Assembly: GCA_024138025.1 (NCBI GenBank)
Contig: JAMXBD010000204.1
Coordinates: 1 to 64,000, forward strand
Direction of reading: 5' to 3'
Source of the DNA: Combretum micranthum
Taxonomy: Eukaryota; Streptophyta; Magnoliopsida; Myrtales; Combretaceae
DNA: 64,000 bases
The position numbers and the translations under genes are program-made. The notes beneath the pieces were generated by a model. It ran no database searches. It was given only the letters and a program-made list of their open reading frames with translations, and had not been told where the DNA came from. Below are positions 56,858 to 64,000 of the stretch, in pieces (position 1 is the stretch's first letter; each line of letters opens with the position of its first letter).

Positions 56858-58635
56858 TTGCAGCAAAATTCTCCCGATCATACGAGTCATGTTCCACATG
56901 TTTCTTTTGATGAAACTGATCTTCCTTCTATTACTCCTTCTATTCCCATTTTAGATGTTGCTTCTTCTTCTTATATTCCATTAGCATTACATAGAAGTAA
57001 AAGTGAAAGATATCCTCCACGGTGGCTTGATGATTACATTCATTCACTCCATTTAGTATCTTTGTCCACTACATCTACATCTTCATCTAATACCACATAT
57101 AGTACTGCACATCCTTTCAACTTATCTCATTTTGCTACCTATCCTTCATGTTATTGTGCTTCGCTTGCTAATGTATTGGCTATTGCTGAACCATCATGTT
57201 ATTTGCAGGCTGGTAAAAATCCTGAGTGGATACATGCTATGCAACAAGAATTGAATGCATTGGAACTCAATGAAACTTGGGAGCTTACATCTTTACCTCA
57301 TGGAAAGCGACCTATAGGTTGTAAATGGGTTTATAAAGTGAAGCATACTCTTGATGGTAAGGTGGAGTGTTATAAAGCTTGTCTTGTAGCAAAAGGGTAT
57401 ACTCAAATTGAGGGACGAGATTATAGTGATAATTTTTTCCCTATTGCTAAGTTGGGAATAGTTCGCATTTTATTAGCTATCGTTAGTGCTCAAGGATGGT
57501 ATTTACATCAAATTGATATCAATGACACCTTCCTCCATGACTATTTAAATGAAGACATTTATATGACTCTACCTAGAGGTTATAATCATGCTATTGTAGG
57601 TCAAGTTTATAAATTGAGGTCACTCTATTGTCTCAAACAAGCATCTAGGCAGTGAAATTTGGAGTTATCTTGATTTCTACTTCAGCAGGAATTTTCTCAA
57701 TTTAAGAGTGATTATTCACTCTTCTTTCATAATGATTCCTTTGGTTTTCTAGCAATTTTACTCTATGTGGATGATATGCTTCTCACAAGAACTAATGAAG
57801 CATCTATTGCAGCTTTGATCTCTTCACTCCAAGTTTACTATTAAAGATCTTGGACTTGTTCGATTCTTTCTAGGCTAGAACTTTGCCAAACTCCAGGTAT
57901 TTTGGTTAATCAACATAAACACTTTTGGGATATTCCATCAGATTCTTGCATAACAAGTGCTTATCCTACTCAAATTCCTTTACCAATTGGTGTTAAGCTT
58001 CATAACGAATCTAGGGATTCTATTCCTAGTCCTTCTTTTTTAGCGGGTTTTAGGACATCTATTAGATCTTACATTAACGCGTCCTAACATCTCTTTTGCC
58101 GTACATCTCAGTCAATTTCTATCTAACCCACATCATCATCATTTACAAGGTTTGTTTCATGTTGTGCACTTTTGAAAGGAACTATTTCTTTGACGCTTTT
58201 ATTATCCATCAGACAATCTTCTTTGTATACAAAGCATTTCTTGATGATAGTAAGTTAGTAAGTGGCTTTTACATTCTTTTAGGAAATGCTTTCATTCCAT
58301 GGAAAACAAAGAAGCAATCTACGATTTCAACCTCTATAGTAGAGGCCACATACAGAAGTCTTGCTTCTGTTGTCAAAGAGCTTAAGTGGGTTACTTATAT
58401 TTTAAAGGACTTGGGTGTGGATTTTGACTTGCCTATTGCTCTTGGGTGTGGTAATAAGTTAGCTCTCCAACTTGTTGCAAATCCTTGTCATCATGGACGG
58501 ACCAAGAACATTGAAATTGATATTCATTTCACTAGGAATCAAATCACAACTTGTTCCCTTCGCCTTTTTCATGTTCCTGGTCGTCTTCAGTTAGCATATA
58601 TGTTTACAAAATCTATTTGTGCTAATGTATTGTAG
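56858..58635 (+). pseudogene. Copia 3 reverse transcriptase and RNase H, broken
   Basis: 56858-57655 is open: a Ser/Pro-rich linker, then 'NETWELTSLPHGKRPIGC', 'KWVYKVKHTLDG', 'HQIDINDTFLHD' (Asp-Thr in place of the common Asn-Ala), and 'SLYCLKQASRQ' before a stop. After frameshifts the catalytic 'YVDD' is present near 57766. 58243-58635 encodes the RNase H end ('WKTKKQSTISTSIVEATYRS', 'CHHGRTKNIEIDIHF', 'MFTKSI'). Confidence 0.85.
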
Positions 58636-58685
58636 TTTTTTTGTTCCAAGTTGGGTCTTCGGGAAGATCCAACTTGAGGGCGTTT

Positions 58686-59058
58686 TGTGGGAATATCTAT
58701 TTATTTTACTGAAGATAACATGAAGAATGGAAGACATAGTCAACTGCACTTGTCAACCATACCCGTGAAGGAAGAAAAAGTCAACCACGACTACAATTGA
58801 GCTCCCACAGTTTAAATTATGCCATGGAGCAAACAAAGTAGGAATAGTTATCCTTGTTCAATATAGGTTGTTCAATACAGGAATAATTAATAGGATAAAT
58901 TAGTTATGTCTAATAAAGGAGTCTTATGTGTATATAAACACACACACCCTCTGTAGAACACTTTAGTTGAGATTATCATTTTCTTTTCACTTTCATATCA
59001 CTTTCTTTGTTCTTTGTTCTTTGTTTCTTATGGCATATTAGAAGCTTGGATTTTCATA
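58686..59058 (+). repeat. Copia 3 right LTR (373 bp)
   Basis: Starts TGTGGGAATATC and ends TTTTCATA, with the terminal CA changed to TA. Contains an (ac)n run near 58936-58948 and a TATA-like 'gtatataaac' just before it. Confidence 0.88.
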
Positions 59059-59063
59059 AAAAT

Positions 59064-60300
59064 AGGAAATTTTGGATATGGTGATTTTGATTTTATAAAA
59101 CTGTCAAGTTGTTGGAGATTTTTATGCAAATATTTGGGAAAATAACTACAAAGAAGTTATGAAGTGTTAGTTGTAGATGGTATATAACCGCCATTCATAG
59201 GAAGAATCATACAAATTTACCAAAAAGTTTTTAAAATTTTACTTTTAATTATTCATGAATGCTTTTGACTTCAAGGGTAATGAAAGGAATATTGCAATTA
59301 AAATATTTTCTCTAAATCATATAAGACACCAAAGCCAGTGCTCCAGCTTAAATAATATGGATGCATTCTAAATAATTTAAAAATATATATTAAAAATTAT
59401 AATGCTCTTAAATTCATTACTTTATTTGAAATTTATCTTATTTAAAATTAAAATTAATTTTCTTTTTCAATTTTTATCTTAGAAAATGAATATGGTCTAA
59501 TTCACTACTTCATGGACTCCCTAGATCTAACCTTTCTGGTTATAAAGACTTTACTTTAGGGTTGTATTTGTACTCTACGGATTGCTGAACTTCTATTTCC
59601 TCTTAACTGTTGTTGGACTTTGGATTTTTTAGGCTTAGACCTTTTATGGATTTTTGATATGATATTTTATTGATAGACTTATGAAAAATGTTTTATTTTA
59701 TAAAAAAAAAAATCAATGAATGATTTTGGAATATCAAAAGTGAATAAGGATTAATAAATGGATTAGTGAGTTTGGTAACTTTAGCGGGTTTTTATTTAAA
59801 TGGGACATTTAACGATAAGATATTCCCTTTGAAGCTTCGACAATAAACTAGCTAAAACAATAAAGGAACGAAAACTTCAGTTATGTTACTACAAGATTGG
59901 ATGGAGGCGTTTCAGCGATGTAACTTTGTTGCACTCACCGAAGGGGGGGTGAACTTCGTCTCTTCCTTCATTCATTCCAATGACCGGTTGTGCTTTCAAC
60001 CTGTTCATTGAATCCTCATTTTCCTTCGAAATGGTCATTACGGGGTTACACTTGAAGCCCAACTCAGGAATAGGATTGAAAAGTGAATCCCCTTTTGGAC
60101 GTATAAAGCCTGAAGTCTCCCAGAGAATCTAATTTGGATTTTTTTCCATCCCCCTCAGAATAATTGAATCGATTAAGATGTGAGCTAATGGAAGCCCCCA
60201 AAGCCCTTAAGAGTGGCGACTTTTTAACTAATGAGTTTAGTGTGAGTTTTAATGAAAAATGGATTCACAATTAATCATTATTAGAATAAGTTATACTTTA
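59064..60300. other. intergenic DNA, no gene seen
   Basis: AT-rich. A GC-richer part at 59880-60230 contains 'aagagtggcgact' (60210), a word also met in gypsy-type retroelements, but no LTR, primer site or domain confirms that. Confidence 0.45.
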
Positions 60301-62390
60301 TTAGCAAAACGTGTATGTAACATAAAATAATTAAAATTGTACATGTCGTGTTTTGTATTTGTATATGTGACGTTTTTGCACAAGTAGTCTAAATCAATTT
60401 AAAGTGATTTGGATTTGTGGAGTGTTTGTTTTTAATTTTTGTAAGACATCAACAACAGGCCCAGATCAGTTGAAAAAAGTTCGAACCATTTAATACTTGA
60501 AGAATGGTGAAGTTCCCAAAAGTCCGAACCGGCTAGAAAAGGTCCGTACCTTTTGAAAATCATAATGTCCAAGTGAAGTGGAAAACTCCTAGTGATCCAG
60601 ACCTTTTGATGAACAAAATTCCTTGATGTACAAGTGGTCCAAACCTGTTGTGTTTTATAACTAGTCATTGAGCATTTAATGTCCAACAGTTTGTGAGGCT
60701 TTTTGAGGCAATTGTTAGGGGTTTTTGAGGGCTTATAAATCCTTCTATTTGGGTAGTTGGAGGGTGATGATAGAGCTCAGATATTGCAATTAATTCTTAT
60801 GAACACTCACATAAAGTGTGATTTGTACTTTATATTATTTAGTGAAGTAAGAGAAAAGTATAGTGCATCTAATTATAGAATTTGTAATCTCTTGTGAAGG
60901 CACTATATTAAAATTGAAAAATTCTATGGTTCTGTCATCATCCAATGACTCACACCATACCCAACCGTGATCGAATAATTAAAATAGTTAATATTTGAAT
61001 TACTATATTTATTTTAATGGTTAAATGGTTGACTAGACAGTCCCGTTAATAGGACCATCCAATTAAAGTTTGTGGGTGATTATTTAGTGGAATCTTGAGT
61101 TGTACCTAAAGTGTTATTGAGTTTGTTATAAAGGCAAAACTCAAGTGTATTGTTGTTTATAGGGATGCAACAGGGGCGGGTCGTTATAAGGTAGTACCCG
61201 CCCGCCCACCCCCTAAAATCCTATAGGGTCAAACCCTATAGAGTTTAGGGTCGGGTTTTGGGTTGTACTCATAACCTGTTGGGAAAACCCGACCCGATAT
61301 AATTAAAAAAATTTAAAATTTTAGTTTAAGGAATCTAGTTATTCATTAGTTAAATGATGTTTTTCATATAATCATTTTGTTATTCATGTATTGAGTCACA
61401 TGATTGGATATAAATAAGTCTATTTATTCTCATGAGTAAGGATAATTGATTGATTTTTCTTTTTTTTTTAAATTATTTTTCCCAGCATGTGCAATTAGTA
61501 GTATCGGTTTTCTACGAACATTAATATGATCAGGACCAGTTTTATCCAATGTGCTGTGCACAAGATCTAGGGTAAGGAATTCTACATACACTTCCTCAAT
61601 AAATAATTTGCATGCCTTATATATCTAAGCGTCGATGCTGTACAAGTCGATCATTAGGTGTTATGTTATGTCGTCCAATTGCCGTTGTTTTCAGCATTTC
61701 TTGTTTTTTTTTTTTAATTTTATAATTTTAGTTAATTTATTAGTAATAAAAAATATATGTGCGTGTACATATTATTTATTATTTTAAAAATATTATATTA
61801 ATGTTTATTATATAGATATCATAAAAAGTTAAAAAAATAAATAAACTTTCTTCAATCATTAACGAATAAATTGAAAATTTTATTAGAATAAAAGTTTTTG
61901 AAATATTATTGATGTAGCATCTTAAAAAATTTTCTAAACAACTTATCATGGTATAAGTGATTTGTATATTTTCATTTCTTAAAGTATGTATTATTTTTGT
62001 TTAGTTAGGTTAGTTATAGCCTAAAAGCAAATAATAGGATAAGTTAGTGATTGGTAGATATAATCGGGTCAGGTCGGGTTTTGGGATGCCCTTTATGATC
62101 GGGTCGGGTTTTGGGACAGAATGACCCGTCCCAGACTCACCCCGTTTATATCCTTAGTTGTTTGTGTTGCGATGTAGCTCTTTTGGAGTAAATTGCCAGT
62201 GTGAATAAAGTATGCGAAGTCCTCCTTGAGTAAGACATTGTGTAGATCATAGAGACTAAGAGCCGGACTGATCTCTGTATTAAATCTCGATACAATTTTT
62301 TCTAACTCTCACTCTTTATTTATTACACTTTATCATTGTTATTTAATTTGTTATTTTGCATGCTTTACGCATAAAATATTGAAAAGAATC
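60301..62390 (+). repeat. possible solo LTR split by a hAT-type element
   Basis: 60301-61159 and 62157-62390 look like one unit after removing 61160-62156: a promoter-like 'gggcttataaatcc' (60730), then a leader with 'ggagggtgatgat', and a distal part with 'gtgaataaagtatgcg' and a downstream T-rich end. This layout suits a large Copia-type (SIRE-like) LTR, but neither end is defined and no internal region exists. Confidence 0.3.
61160..62156. mobile_element. hAT-type non-autonomous element, 997 bp
   Basis: Left end 'tagggatgcaacagggg' and right end (reverse complement 'taaggatataaacgggg') are inverted repeats of the same type as in 10680-11201. Flanking 8-bp duplications are gttgttta (61152-61159) and gttgtttg (62157-62164), one mismatch. 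Subterminal 'gggtcgggttttggg' words are repeated at both ends. The ~700-bp centre is AT-rich and noncoding. Confidence 0.85.
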
Positions 62391-63459
62391 AAAATTAACA
62401 ATATTTCGTTCTTACTTAGATAGTACTTAGTAATAAGCTTGAATTTTAGCTCCTATACTCCTAAAGGTTTTGAATCACATCAGACTTAGCTTGTTTGATA
62501 TAGAAAACTCGACAAGAAACCGGTGGGGTTTTCATAAATGCCCGATTTAAAAAAAAAATTGTTTGATTGGAATTACTATTGGTTGAAACCAGAAAAATTA
62601 AGAGTGAACCATAAATCAAAGGACGTGGATCATAAAAACTTCGCTTAGCAACCTAAAAACCCACTTAACTAGACTAAGCAGATTCAATGCCATTGCAAAT
62701 CGGTTTCTTTCGGTGAATCAACCCACATGACAAAAGCACTGGCAACACCCACTATGTAAATTCGACTAGCCAATATTTTCCTTTGCTTTGTTGTACAAAC
62801 AAATTCCTAATTCTTTTTTTAAGACATTGCATCGAAATTTTCTTTCTTTTTTTTTTTTTTTAACTCAAAGACTCAAAAAGAATTGACAATCATTAAGAAA
62901 CATAAACTATATGTTAAGAAATCTTAAAAAACTAGCAAGACTTTTTTTTATATATCTTTCTTTTTTTTTTTTTTAAATCAAATATGTGCGCTTGGTTCAT
63001 CTGGTTGTCTTTGGTGAGATTATTGTTATGGCTTTGGTCGGAGTTGCCTATCAAATCTGAGCACTTGAGTTACTTCCGATTTATTTATTTTTTTATATTT
63101 ATTCTTTTTATGCAGTTTAAATTTTTTATTCCCTGATTGAAATCCTCTGGCCAAATTATAATAACAAACAACTATTTTCCCACGACAAGTGGCACGCATG
63201 AATTGGATGTGCGTGCCACGTCATAAATGAAGATAGACGAAAAATCATGACATATTAAAAATGGAAATTGACCTCCATATTAGCTAGTAAATTGACTAAT
63301 TTTAACTTTAGGTAGTTAATTGCACATTTGATAAAACTTTAGGTACCAAATGTGACATTACCTTATAGCTTAAGTCAAGTATTCTGATAAGGGCATACCT
63401 AAAGGCATGCCGTATACTTTCTCATGCACTCCACGAATTCACTATCTACTTATTTTCAA
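62391..63459. other. AT-rich intergenic DNA with T-runs
   Basis: T-runs lie at 62845-62860 and 62962-62975. A short perfect hairpin is at 63189-63219. No gene or RNA was recognised. Confidence 0.5.
63189..63219. repeat. 10-bp-stem inverted repeat
   Basis: gtggcacgca (63189-63198) and its exact complement tgcgtgccac (63210-63219) are separated by 11 bases. The stem is GC-rich in an AT-rich setting. It could be a remnant of a small transposon or a transcribed hairpin; nothing decides. Confidence 0.7.
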
Positions 63460-63738
63460 TGGGTAAATTATACCTAAAGGTCACAACGATTGGGAGTAAG
63501 TTTATTTAAGGTCACAATATTTCAAATGGTTTATTTAAGATCACAATGTTTAGGAAAGCGAGTTAATGGAGGTCACCATTAATATGCATCACAATGTATT
63601 GAATCTTTTGAGTTTTAATTAAATTTTTTTCCTATTGACACATGTCAATGGTGACCTCAGTTTATCCACATTTCTAAACGTTGTGATCTTAAATGAATTC
63701 ACTTTCAAACATTATGATCTTCCAGTGTAATTTACCCC
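63460..63738. mobile_element. 279-bp MITE with perfect 8-bp target duplication
   Basis: Ends 'tgggtaaattatacc' and, reverse-complemented, 'ggggtaaattacact' are inverted repeats. attttcaa occurs directly on both sides (63452-63459 and 63739-63746). An 8-bp duplication points to hAT or a similar superfamily. Internal arms are also loosely palindromic ('aaggtcacaa' and 'ttgtgatctt' words). Related copies lie at 42627 and 50731. Confidence 0.88.
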
Positions 63739-63746
63739 ATTTTCAA

Positions 63747-64000
63747 AGTAAGAAAAATACATGACATGAAGCATGATTATGCACCTACTCGTGCATTTGA
63801 TGAATTACAAGTTTTGCCCACACACACTTACTTTATGAGCCAAATAAAAAGAGATTGACAAAAGATAATATTTCCAACATAAAGAGAGTTAGAGAGAAGA
63901 AAAGGAAGAGAACTTTTGAGGACTCATTGAAAGATTGCTTGAAAGAAAAGCATAATCACAATCAAGTGCACTTAACCACAAGAATTGTAAGGAAGTTTTA
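63747..64000. other. window end, no gene seen
   Basis: A/G-rich stretch ('gagagttagagagaaga') without supported features. Confidence 0.5.

Larger units (their letters stand above)
54332..59058 (+). mobile_element. Copia LTR retrotransposon 3, old and decayed
   Basis: Left LTR 54332-54645 and right LTR 58686-59058, flanked by perfect target duplication aaaat (54327-54331 and 59059-59063). Primer-binding site eroded to 'tagtattagaga' (54646). Gag, protease-adjacent, integrase edge, reverse transcriptase and RNase H segments occur in order on the plus strand with many stops. The integrase core is missing. It belongs to a different Copia lineage from elements 1 and 2 and is much older: the LTRs differ at many positions and by a ~45-bp segment plus smaller indels. 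Confidence 0.9.

Noticed and set aside
54332..59058. Possible endogenous pararetrovirus instead of a retrotransposon
   Set aside because: LTRs, target duplication and the Copia order (integrase before reverse transcriptase) identify Copia; no movement-protein or coat-like region is present.
59880..60230. Possible gypsy internal region (word 'aagagtggcgact')
   Set aside because: One short word is not enough. No LTR, primer-binding site or pol domain could be found.
60432..60686. 84-codon minus-strand open frame
   Set aside because: No recognisable domain, no splice context and located in an LTR-like stretch.

Overview
This window is AT-rich plant nuclear DNA from a eudicot. It carries an L6-type TIR-NB-LRR (TNL) resistance locus, a gene class absent from monocots, together with Copia, LINE, PIF/Harbinger and hAT-type elements typical of plants. 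No gene in it can be shown to be intact. The many one-base frameshifts mean real decay, uncorrected long-read indels, or both.

Region by region. 1-2300: AT-rich DNA with a GA-rich tandem repeat and an LTR-like stretch. 2310-6390: a decayed PIF/Harbinger transposon (Myb-like ORF1 and DDE transposase, both minus strand) containing a ~50-bp satellite arranged head to head. 7072-25803: the first two exons of a CRWN4-like (CROWDED NUCLEI / NMCP) gene, each frameshifted. The 18.4-kb intron between them holds a minus-strand LINE (about 8226 to 23.4 kb). That LINE is itself split by a 522-bp hAT-type element (10680-11201), a gag-less Copia (12499-16737) and a second Copia with a perfect target duplication (17642-22488). 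25.8-28.4 kb: intergenic DNA with a MITE.

28.4-39.7 kb, minus strand: the TNL. Exon 1 encodes a membrane-anchor-like N terminus plus TIR; exon 2 encodes NB-ARC. Two complete tandem copies of the LRR cassette follow, each made of two exons with the same splice phases (34.6-37.2 kb and 29.9-32.9 kb). Within each cassette a 210-bp three-LRR unit and a 69-bp single-LRR unit have changed copy number (3 versus 5, and 4 versus 2). Exon 2 could in principle splice to either cassette.

39.7-53.7 kb: the upstream region of the TNL exists twice (about 40.54-45.45 and 47.87-53.70 kb), with shared old insertions. A remnant of a TNL 5' leader at 46.82-46.96 kb stops at a destroyed start codon. A whole gene plus upstream region was therefore probably duplicated and one coding part lost.

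54.3-64.0 kb: an older complete Copia (54332-59058, target duplication aaaat), an LTR-like stretch split by a 997-bp hAT-type element (61160-62156), and a 279-bp MITE with a perfect 8-bp target duplication (63460-63738). No tRNA, rRNA or CRISPR feature was seen.
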